Source: Candidatus Marinamargulisbacteria bacterium SCGC AAA071-K20 (GTDB lineage: Bacteria; Margulisbacteria; Marinamargulisbacteria; GCA-2716485; AAA071-K20). Taken from it: a DNA stretch of 6,591 nucleotides. Made by a program: the position numbers and the translations under genes. The DNA lies in the NCBI GenBank assembly GCA_003265975.1, contig QFBU01000069.1:1-6591 (forward strand). Reading direction: 5' to 3'. The notes below the pieces were generated by a model, which saw only the letters and a list, made by a program, of their open reading frames with translations, was not told where the DNA came from and made no database searches. Every line of letters starts with the position of its first letter. Position 1 is the stretch's first letter. Positions 1 through 6,182 of this stretch are shown here, one piece after another.

Positions 1-882
1 GTATTTGAAGGAAAAACAACCGGAACTCCAATTGCACTACTAGTACGAAATAAAGACGCTAATTCTAAAGCGTATGACCATTTAAAAAATGTTTATCGCC
101 CTTCTCATGCAGACTATACCTTTGACGAAAAGTTTGGTCATAGAAACTGGCAGGGTGGTGGACGATCAAGCGCTAGAGAAACAATAGGTAGGGTAGCGGC
201 AGGAGCCATTGCTAAAAAAATATTAAAGAAATTAGAAAAAATTGAAATACTTTCTTATGTTAGTTCCATTCACACATTATCGGCGTCGGTTAATACGAAT
301 ACGCTTACTTTAAAAAAAATAGATGCCAATATCGTTCGATGTCCCGACAAAAAAGTAGCAGAGTCTATGATAAAAGAGATAGAAGCAGCCAGAAAAGAAG
401 GCGAATCTTTAGGTGGCGTAGTGTCTTGTGTTATTAAGTCTGTTCCTGCAGGTTTAGGCGAGCCTGTTTTTGACAAATTAAAGGCCGACTTAGCAAAAGC
501 GATGATGAGTATCCCAGCTACTATGGGATTCCAAATTGGGGCTGGTTTTAGTGGAGCAACTTTAAAAGGGTCTGAGCATAACGACGCGTTTTATATGGAC
601 AAAGGTATGGTTAGGACCAGAACAAATCATGCGGGTGGAACTTTAGGAGGAATTAGTTCAGGAGAAAATATTACATTTGATGTTGCATTCAAACCTACAG
701 CAACAATTTTTAAAGAGCAAGAAACGATTACTACAAGTAAAAAGGCCACAACACTTGCCGCAAAAGGGAGGCATGATCCGTGTGTATTACCTCGAGCTGT
801 GCCTATAGTAGACGCGATGTCAGCCATTGTTTTAGTAGATCATTACCTACGAAACCAAGCTAGAAAAGGACTTTTTACATGA
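1..882 (+). CDS. aroC: Chorismate synthase, C-terminal ~80% (5' end outside window)
   Basis: Chorismate synthase is the last enzyme of the shikimate pathway. It converts 5-enolpyruvylshikimate 3-phosphate to chorismate in the cytoplasm, using reduced FMN. The frame is open from base 1 to the TGA at 880-882 and gives 293 residues. In the translated part, VFEGKTTGTP lies at the start, SHADYT carries the conserved histidine (residue 36 here, equivalent to His106 of the E. coli enzyme), GGGRSSARETIGR follows at 52-64, and the family signature GRHDP lies at 256-260. About 70 N-terminal residues, including the first conserved histidine region, are missing, because the family is about 360 residues long. 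The end overlaps the next gene by ATGA, so the two are probably co-transcribed and translationally coupled. No broken motif is visible. Identification is very secure. Confidence 0.97.
   Translation, partial: VFEGKTTGTPIALLVRNKDANSKAYDHLKNVYRPSHADYTFDEKFGHRNWQGGGRSSARETIGRVAAGAIAKKILKKLEKIEILSYVSSIHTLSASVNTNTLTLKKIDANIVRCPDKKVAESMIKEIEAARKEGESLGGVVSCVIKSVPAGLGEPVFDKLKADLAKAMMSIPATMGFQIGAGFSGATLKGSEHNDAFYMDKGMVRTRTNHAGGTLGGISSGENITFDVAFKPTATIFKEQETITTSKKATTLAAKGRHDPCVLPRAVPIVDAMSAIVLVDHYLRNQARKGLFT
864..870 (+). promoter_or_regulatory. Ribosome binding site of the tandem-receiver regulator
   Basis: AAAAGGA ends eight bases before the ATG at 879. It supports that start, which overlaps the aroC stop by four bases, and suggests the regulator has its own initiation signal as well as coupling to aroC. 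Confidence 0.6.
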
Positions 883-2135
883 ATGAAGGACAACCCTTAA
901 TTATGATTGTGACTCGAGATCGAGATCGTGCGGAGCAGCTAAATATAGCGTTAGATGAGAAATATAATATAATGGAGATGTACAGCGCGAAAGAATTTTT
1001 AATGATGTATGACATTATGTATTTAAAAACGAGGGTAGTTATTTTAGATGCTGCTTTACCAGATACGGACATGGCAGAGCTTATAAAAAGCCTGTCGAAA
1101 AAAAATGTAATGTCAGAATATTTAGTTATTTCACAAGCGTCTAACTTTGACGAGTCAGTTCAGCTTCTACACAATGGCGTGAGAGACATCATGTCTTGGT
1201 CTTATGAAAATTCTACTATCAAACAAATTGTAGACGACGCTGTTTCTCATATTGACTCGGTGAACCGTTTAAAATATTTGGCTCATCGTTTTTTCTTTGA
1301 CCATTTTGGGCTTGAGTTGGACTTAAGTAATATTTCAGAGTGGGCTAGAAAGCGTCGCATTGAAGGAAGTTACATTACCTTTAACGATCTTTTAGATTGT
1401 TTGCCAAGTGACAATAAACCTCAAGAGCTGTTTAGAGACATTATCAAAACAAAAATTTTATCATTACCAGAAGCTGAAAAAGCGCCCACTATTTTAATTG
1501 TTGAAGATGATTCTGACGCTAGAGACAATATGAAAGAAATTATTTCTGATGAGTTTTCTTGCTTATATGCAGAGTCAATTACCGAAGCTAAGGCTATTAT
1601 AAACTCTGAGGAAAGTATAGATATTGTCCTTTTGGATATGCACTTACCTGGGGGTATGGGTATTAATTTAATAGATGGGTTTAAGGTCAAAAATGAGTTA
1701 GTTGAAATTATAGTAGTGACGGCTTTTAAAGAGTTAGATCTTGCTATTAAAGCCTTAAAGTTGGGTGCTAAAGGCTACTTTAATAAACCTTACAATCCGG
1801 TGAACCTGCATGTTGCTATCTCAAAAAGTGCACAGCGATTATACTTTAAAAAGCATCTTGCATTAATAGAAGAGCATATTATTCAGTATCGTTTACCCTA
1901 TAAAATTAAACTTTATCTGTTAAACGTATTATGTGAGCGAAAACAATTAAAAGACCAAGATGTAGTGATGTCGGATATTTATAAGTTTTTTCCAGAGTTA
2001 AGTAATCTTCAAATGCCTGACCATTTAGTTGTTCCAAGTTCAGTAATGGAAGATGGAATGATGGTGTTTGTTGAAGAGTTAAACGAACGCCTTTCTAATA
2101 AAAGAGTCTCGGTAGATAGTATCGTTACTAGATAA
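879..2135 (+). CDS. Response regulator with two receiver domains (first degenerate), no known output domain
   Basis: This 418-residue cytoplasmic protein probably acts as a phosphorylation-controlled regulator or phosphorelay intermediate. Residues ~6-122 form a CheY-like receiver that keeps the phospho-acceptor aspartate (D57 in VVILD) but is otherwise degenerate. The acidic pair is replaced by T12-R13, the switch residue is S85, and the conserved Lys-Pro is replaced by W107-S108. Residues ~203-320 form a complete receiver: E209-D210, D253 (LLD), T281 (VVTA) and K303-P304. Residues ~125-200 are a helical linker, and residues ~321-418 are a mostly helical tail I do not recognise. I see no helix-turn-helix, GGDEF, EAL, HD-GYP or AAA+ motif. 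The start is set by AAAAGGA eight bases upstream and the ATGA overlap with aroC. The gene converges on the histidine kinase gene, 15 bp away, which makes that kinase an obvious candidate partner (inference). The receiver assignment is firm. The output is unknown. Confidence 0.9.
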   Translation: MNEGQPLIMIVTRDRDRAEQLNIALDEKYNIMEMYSAKEFLMMYDIMYLKTRVVILDAALPDTDMAELIKSLSKKNVMSEYLVISQASNFDESVQLLHNGVRDIMSWSYENSTIKQIVDDAVSHIDSVNRLKYLAHRFFFDHFGLELDLSNISEWARKRRIEGSYITFNDLLDCLPSDNKPQELFRDIIKTKILSLPEAEKAPTILIVEDDSDARDNMKEIISDEFSCLYAESITEAKAIINSEESIDIVLLDMHLPGGMGINLIDGFKVKNELVEIIVVTAFKELDLAIKALKLGAKGYFNKPYNPVNLHVAISKSAQRLYFKKHLALIEEHIIQYRLPYKIKLYLLNVLCERKQLKDQDVVMSDIYKFFPELSNLQMPDHLVVPSSVMEDGMMVFVEELNERLSNKRVSVDSIVTR

Positions 2136-2150
2136 GGATTTTAAGATTCT

Positions 2151-4274
2151 TTAAGCTAGAGAAGGGACCGGTACTGTTTGATTAACGTAGGGCAGAAATA
2201 TTTTAAAGATGGTGCCTTCTCCTACTTCTGACTGAATGTCTATACTCCCTTTGTGTGCATGAATACCTTTAAGGGCCATAGAGAGTCCTAATCCTATGTG
2301 GCTATATTTGGTAGAGAAAAAGGGGTTGTAAATTTTACTGATAGTCTCGCTGTCTATCCCTACTCCAGAATCTTGAATGCTGATAATCATTCCTTCATTA
2401 ATGTTTCCTTCGGTGTTTTTTATTCTAGTATTTGAGGTAGTTATAGTAAGCTTACCGCCTTTGTTGCCTATGGAGTCGATGGCATTTAGGATAATATTTG
2501 AAAATGCTTGGTAGAGAGCTGCTTCATCGTAATGTAGTGGTTGAATAGGGCCTAATAGGGTTTTTATTGTAATGTTGCTTTGATTACATTTGGTATCTAC
2601 CATATCTACTACTTCTTTTAATGTGAAGTTGATATCCCCTTTTTTTCGTTCTTTAGACGTGGGTGTTCCGTACTTTAACATGGCGTTAGTTATTCTAAGA
2701 ATTCGAGTGATGTTTCTCTTAATCATGTCCGAAAATTTTAATACAGCTTCAGGGTCATCTAATTTCTTTTCTACAATTTCTGCTCTAAGTAAGAGGTTAG
2801 AAATGGGGTTTCTAATTTCGTGCGCAATACCCATAGACAATTGTGTAAACGCTTTTTGTTGAGAGATCTTTTCGGCGTATTCTCTGGTTCTTTCATAGTC
2901 CTTTTGAACTTTCTCAAAAGGAATAATTCGTTCAAGAATAATAGCCATTTGTGACGAAATTATTTCTAAAAACTTGAAATCGTCGTATGTGTAAATATAT
3001 TCAGAATATTTAGAGTCTAAGCAGAAAAATGCCGAGAGTTTGTCTTCATTAAAACAAGGAACCGAAAGTACAAAATCGAATTCGGAAAGTAGGTTTTTAT
3101 CTATCTCTTTAAGCTCATTTTTAACGATAATTTCTTGAGTATGTTTTAGTCTTGTCACCAGTGGATGATTGTATGAGACCTGTTTATGACTATCTTTTGA
3201 TAGGTTTAGTTCTGTAAAAAAACCTATCGGCAGTTTGCCTTGGTAAAATCTAGAGTCTATATAGATGCTTCCATTACTAATTTCTAGTATGTTTTTAAAG
3301 CAGTGCTTCGTTATTTTTTCGAAACTTTCTAGGTTGTAACACGCACTGAATGCATGGGTAATTTCGGGTAGTTTGTCTATGAATTTTTTGTGTTCGCTTA
3401 AAAATTGTTTTTCGGATGTTGTTTGTATGAATAGTCGTAAGTGGTTGAAGGTGAAGGCCATTAATAATGCGTATATAGTCGATAGAGTTAGCTGAATGGG
3501 GTTTGTGATGGTTATTACTTTTGAAAGTAATATATTGGTAAATAGGTAGGTTCTTGTGAATATGGCTAGGCTCATTATCCATGCTGTGGTTTTGTTGATT
3601 ACAATAATGACATTCATTAGGCGGTGTTTTGTAATTGCGTAGTGAGCAAAAAAAACAAAAAATATGGATGACGCGTTTGTATAAATGTTAAACTCTGCAT
3701 ATCCAAAAATTGGTAATATATAGCTAAAAATAGTGCCAATAACTGTTCCAATAAAAGCACCTAATGCCATGTATTGAATCTGAGACTTTTGAACTTTGGT
3801 AGCCATTTTGTATTTTTTAGCTAAGGTGTAAATTCCAATACCCATAAAAAGTACCAGATATAACCCTTGAAGATTGTATGCTGGGCCATAAGTAAACTTT
3901 ATGGCGTTATTTAGATATTGGGCGCTTGATATAAAATATTTTGTGGGAAGTGTGGCTATTAAAATACTTAAGACAATTGTGTGTGTAACTTTTAAAGACA
4001 TGTGTATTTTTTTGTCAGGCGTGTAAAGTGTATTGGTGAACCAATGGAATGTTATAGGAATAAAGTTTGCTGGCAATACGATTAGCCTGGTTATTAAAAG
4101 CATATTCTCAAAAGGTAGCTCTGAAATGGCATAGACAATATTCCAAAGACCTAGTGACGATGAGAAAAGGAAAAAAGCTAAGTGGTTTTTATTTTTCTGG
4201 TTTTTAAAATATACATAGGTTCCAAATCCTATGTTGAGCAGTCCGATGATAAGTAGGGGTAAGAATGAGAGCAT
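2151..4274 (-). CDS. Multi-pass membrane sensor histidine kinase (TM region - GAF-like - HisKA - HATPase_c)
   Basis: This 707-residue inner-membrane kinase should autophosphorylate on histidine and pass the phosphate to a response regulator. Residues 1-280 hold about eight hydrophobic segments (near 3-22, 32-51, 58-81, 96-112, 135-151, 167-189, 201-216, 226-275) and resemble the 7TM-type input regions of some kinases. Residues ~285-450 look like a GAF domain, ending in the typical helix DDFKFLEIISSQMAIILERI. The catalytic part is complete: H-box MGIAHEIRNP with H485, N-box with N597 (FSNIILNAID), G1 box DSGVGID (635-641), F-box NPFF (650-653) and G2 box GLGLS (661-665). There is no attached receiver. 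The gene lies six bases downstream of the acyltransferase-like gene, with no obvious Shine-Dalgarno before its ATG, so it is probably translated by coupling. The signal is unknown. A membrane-soluble acyl product of the neighbour is a plausible guess. PrsK-type kinases of exosortase systems have a comparable layout. Confidence 0.95.
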   Translation of the reverse strand: MLSFLPLLIIGLLNIGFGTYVYFKNQKNKNHLAFFLFSSSLGLWNIVYAISELPFENMLLITRLIVLPANFIPITFHWFTNTLYTPDKKIHMSLKVTHTIVLSILIATLPTKYFISSAQYLNNAIKFTYGPAYNLQGLYLVLFMGIGIYTLAKKYKMATKVQKSQIQYMALGAFIGTVIGTIFSYILPIFGYAEFNIYTNASSIFFVFFAHYAITKHRLMNVIIVINKTTAWIMSLAIFTRTYLFTNILLSKVITITNPIQLTLSTIYALLMAFTFNHLRLFIQTTSEKQFLSEHKKFIDKLPEITHAFSACYNLESFEKITKHCFKNILEISNGSIYIDSRFYQGKLPIGFFTELNLSKDSHKQVSYNHPLVTRLKHTQEIIVKNELKEIDKNLLSEFDFVLSVPCFNEDKLSAFFCLDSKYSEYIYTYDDFKFLEIISSQMAIILERIIPFEKVQKDYERTREYAEKISQQKAFTQLSMGIAHEIRNPISNLLLRAEIVEKKLDDPEAVLKFSDMIKRNITRILRITNAMLKYGTPTSKERKKGDINFTLKEVVDMVDTKCNQSNITIKTLLGPIQPLHYDEAALYQAFSNIILNAIDSIGNKGGKLTITTSNTRIKNTEGNINEGMIISIQDSGVGIDSETISKIYNPFFSTKYSHIGLGLSMALKGIHAHKGSIDIQSEVGEGTIFKIFLPYVNQTVPVPSLA

Positions 4275-4280
4275 TTATTT

Positions 4281-5384
4281 TTAGCAGATTGTGCCATCCT
4301 CTGAAATCAAGCTATCAATGATTTTAACGGCTCCAGGGTATTTTGCTTTGAAGGTTTTAGCTTCGGTACTAGAGAAGAAAAGGCTCATGTCTTTAATTTG
4401 TTTTGGGGTCATGAGTCTTACTTCCCATTGTATATTTGAGATTACTCCTGTTTCTGGGTCTGGGCGACCATATCCATCATATTCAAGTCGAGGACAATAG
4501 GGATAAGGTTCCGTTGAGAACCCCATTCTGTTTATTAACGTCTCCATCTTAGAGCCCTTCTCTGTTAACGCAATACATCCAACGCTTGAAGATGCTAATT
4601 GATGAGCTAATGCTATCCACATTACTAACATGTCATTTAGAGCAACTTCACGTTTTGCTTCTTGCCCGGGTTCAGTAGTAGATCTAATTAAAAACCTACT
4701 CGCTTCTGCAGCATATTTTAATCCTTCATGTTTGAATAAGTCTTCATGTGGGACAACAACGTCTTTAGTTAGGCCATCAGCACGAAGAGGATAGTTAGTA
4801 TTAGTTAAGCTTAGCCTTGCAGGTGTAGTGTCTATACTTAATTCATGTCCGTTTCTATGTGTTACGACACAGAAACTTCTTGGTAAGCCGGTTTCTTGAT
4901 CAGTTGTGAAAATAGCAACATCATTAGGATGTAGTCCTATGTCATAGTCATAGCCAGCGATTTTTTTTTCGTCTAGGGCGGTTTCAACAAAAGTACGAGT
5001 TATGTTACGAATTTTTTCAGGATCAGAAGTCATATGGTAAAAAGGAAAGCCAGTGTTGCCACTTTGTAGTGCACTTCTAATTCCCGCATCAATTGAATTT
5101 GACATCAGTTTCTCAACTCTAGATTTTGTGCCAGTTGGATCGGCACTACCTCTGAGGGCGCTTATGTATCTTTTTGTAGTTGGACCTAAGTCCTCACTTT
5201 TTCTAATATGACTGTGGCCAAGGGTTGAACAGGTGGCTATCCCACGTGCCATTGAGGGGGGCATACGAATAGGAAGTACTCTCCCTGACAAAAGGCCTGT
5301 TTTTTCAACACCTTGTATAGCTGAACCTCTAGGAACTACCCTATATGGTTTTATCACTTGCGCGCATGCTCTGATTGCAAACAT
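4281..5384 (-). CDS. Putative N-acyltransferase of the LuxI/FeeM-like GNAT superfamily (possible autoinducer or N-acyl amino acid synthase)
   Basis: The product has 367 residues. I do not recognise a specific gene, but residues ~120-335 carry the layout of GNAT-type acyl-homoserine-lactone synthases (LuxI), N-acyl amino acid synthases (FeeM) and exosortase-associated acyltransferases. In order these are: an R/F-containing helix near 126-135, an Asp-rich turn YDYD (145-148), a strand with PARL (R190), E227-A-S-R230-F231 matching the LuxI E-x-x-R-F motif (E101/R104 in LuxI), a helix LVMWIALAHQLA, and NRMGF then LEYDGYGRPD (300-309), which recalls the Y-H-G-x-R-x-P motif of the exosortase-associated family. 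Such enzymes join an acyl chain from acyl-ACP to an amino compound. Residues 1-~95 are a basic extension rich in Ser, Thr and Gly, absent from those families. The chosen ATG is preceded by a purine-rich GAGAGAG about nine bases upstream. It is the first gene of a unit with the histidine kinase. The family call is from motif reading only. Confidence 0.55.
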   Translation of the reverse strand: MFAIRACAQVIKPYRVVPRGSAIQGVEKTGLLSGRVLPIRMPPSMARGIATCSTLGHSHIRKSEDLGPTTKRYISALRGSADPTGTKSRVEKLMSNSIDAGIRSALQSGNTGFPFYHMTSDPEKIRNITRTFVETALDEKKIAGYDYDIGLHPNDVAIFTTDQETGLPRSFCVVTHRNGHELSIDTTPARLSLTNTNYPLRADGLTKDVVVPHEDLFKHEGLKYAAEASRFLIRSTTEPGQEAKREVALNDMLVMWIALAHQLASSSVGCIALTEKGSKMETLINRMGFSTEPYPYCPRLEYDGYGRPDPETGVISNIQWEVRLMTPKQIKDMSLFFSSTEAKTFKAKYPGAVKIIDSLISEDGTIC

Positions 5385-5628
5385 TTACTTATACTCTCTC
5401 TTTCCTATTATGAATTTTTAAATCTAATTAGTTATCGGTTAATTAAAATTAAAATTTCATATAATTTTTTATTGTCTCATTAAAACTTGTATTTTTGCTT
5501 GTCTCTTATATTTAAAATTTGTAAAATAAATATATCAAATTTCGATAAAATCACTGGTAAATGATAAGTTAGATATAGGCGATAGGTTTGAGATTTTATG
5601 CATTATTAGCTCTATTTGTAAGTTGTTA

Positions 5629-5657
5629 TTGACTTGTTAAATCGGGTCCGTTATAAT
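5629..5657 (+). promoter_or_regulatory. Sigma-70 promoter of the rpmH-rnpA-yidD-yidC operon
   Basis: TTGACT at 5629-5634 matches the -35 consensus at five of six bases. TATAAT at 5652-5657 is a perfect -10 box. The spacer is the optimal 17 bp. Transcription should start near 5664, giving a leader of about 40 bases before rpmH. The strength fits a ribosomal protein operon. Confidence 0.9.
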
Positions 5658-5691
5658 GCCCTTCTTAATATTTGTAAGCCTTATTTATAAC

Positions 5692-5697
5692 AGGAAG
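5692..5697 (+). promoter_or_regulatory. Ribosome binding site of rpmH
   Basis: AGGAAG lies eight bases before the rpmH ATG and fixes the start codon. Confidence 0.75.
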
Positions 5698-5705
5698 TTT
5701 AAAAA

Positions 5706-5840
5706 ATGAAAAGACCATTTCAACCGAATACGCGAAAAAGAAATAAGAAGCACGGATTTTTAGTACGTATGCGTACTGTGGGTGGACGTCGTGTCATTAG
5801 GTCTAGGAGAGCTAAGGGTCGACATCAATTAGCTGCATAA
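5706..5840 (+). CDS. rpmH: 50S ribosomal protein L34
   Basis: This 44-residue, very basic protein of the large ribosomal subunit has the usual length. It begins MKRPFQPNTRKR and contains the family core HGFLVRM and GGRRVIRSRRAKGR, which contacts 23S rRNA. The gene is first in the operon, behind a strong sigma-70 promoter and a good Shine-Dalgarno (AGGAAG). Its 3' end overlaps or abuts the rnpA frame. The TAA at 5838-5840 sits inside the run ATAATC where rnpA may start. Identification is secure. Confidence 0.97.
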   Translation: MKRPFQPNTRKRNKKHGFLVRMRTVGGRRVIRSRRAKGRHQLAA

Positions 5841-6166
5841 TCGCTAAGCCTCGTAGACTTACTAAATCTAGCCATTTCAAAGCCGTTTTTGATCATCAAC
5901 AGTTTGTAGACAATCGTTTTGTTAGGCTTTATTTTTCTGAGAGACTAAAAGACACACCTTCTATTGGCGTTATTACCACTAAAAAACTTGGAGGGGCGGT
6001 TGTTAGAAACAGGGCTAGACGTCGTATTAAAGCGATGATTAGTAAAATTGAAGTTGATATATATAGCCACTTTGATTTAATATGGATAGTTAAGAGATCG
6101 TTTAGTAATACAACTAGTGAGGTTATAGAACCTGAAATATTTCGACTTTTAAAAAAAGTAACTTAA
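5828..6166 (+). CDS. rnpA: Ribonuclease P protein component, with a non-standard start codon
   Basis: This small basic protein binds the RNase P RNA and helps it cleave tRNA 5' leaders. The translated frame gives RRLTKSSHFKAVF near the N-terminus, then IGVITTKKLGGAVVRNRARR, which carries the family's RNR core (K-K-x-x-G-x-A-V-x-R-N-R), and ends at the TAA 6164-6166. The frame is closed upstream by a TAA at 5813-5815, and between there and the core it contains no ATG, GTG or TTG. The first in-frame ATG lies after the RNR motif. Possible starts are ATT 5828 (112 residues, with AAGGG nine bases upstream; chosen here), ATA 5837 or ATC 5840 (108 residues, overlapping the rpmH stop as TAATC). Its place between rpmH and yidD is the conserved one. 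The gene identity is firm. The exact start is uncertain, and a sequence error cannot be excluded. Confidence 0.93.
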   Translation: MSCIIAKPRRLTKSSHFKAVFDHQQFVDNRFVRLYFSERLKDTPSIGVITTKKLGGAVVRNRARRRIKAMISKIEVDIYSHFDLIWIVKRSFSNTTSEVIEPEIFRLLKKVT

Positions 6167-6182
6167 ACAAACTTATATTTTT

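Larger units (their letters stand above)
5385..5705. other. AT-rich divergent intergenic region between acyltransferase-like gene and rpmH
   Basis: This is a 321-bp gene-free stretch separating two divergent transcription units. It holds the rpmH promoter near its right end. On the left it holds the leader of the minus-strand gene, with a purine-rich stretch (5393-5405 read in reverse) that may serve as its ribosome binding site. I could not find a convincing minus-strand promoter. In many gammaproteobacteria dnaA and an origin lie divergently beside rpmH. Here I see no dnaA and no good TTATNCACA boxes, so there is no support for an origin. A loose 8-bp inverted repeat (5545-5552 and 5592-5599) is present. 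No small gene or RNA is recognisable. Confidence 0.7.

Noticed and set aside
270..476. Open frame on the minus strand inside aroC
   Set aside because: It is antisense to a well-conserved enzyme, with no recognisable product and no ribosome binding site evidence. The same holds for the open frames at 627-827, 875-1072, 1421-1690, 2590-2862, 3295-3582, 4291-4500 and 5233-5421.
908..932. Short tandem repeat in the start of the regulator gene
   Set aside because: CGAGATCGAGATCG simply encodes the RDRDR residues and is too short to be meaningful.
2125..2165. Possible bidirectional terminator between the convergent genes
   Set aside because: Only a weak TTAAGA/CTTTAA-like pairing is present, with no GC-rich stem or T-run.
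3295..3582. 95-residue minus-strand frame rich in His and Asn inside the kinase gene
   Set aside because: It is an alternative frame of the A/C-rich kinase coding strand, and its odd composition follows from strand bias. The kinase frame continues intact through it.
5385..5705. Replication origin next to rpmH
   Set aside because: The region is AT-rich, but no good TTATNCACA boxes and no dnaA are present. A lone box-like CTATCCACA near 4613-4621 is inside a coding region.
5706..6166. L34-RnpA fusion by programmed frameshift
   Set aside because: The frames overlap only over 5816-5837, and there is no slippery heptamer there. A non-standard start codon is simpler.
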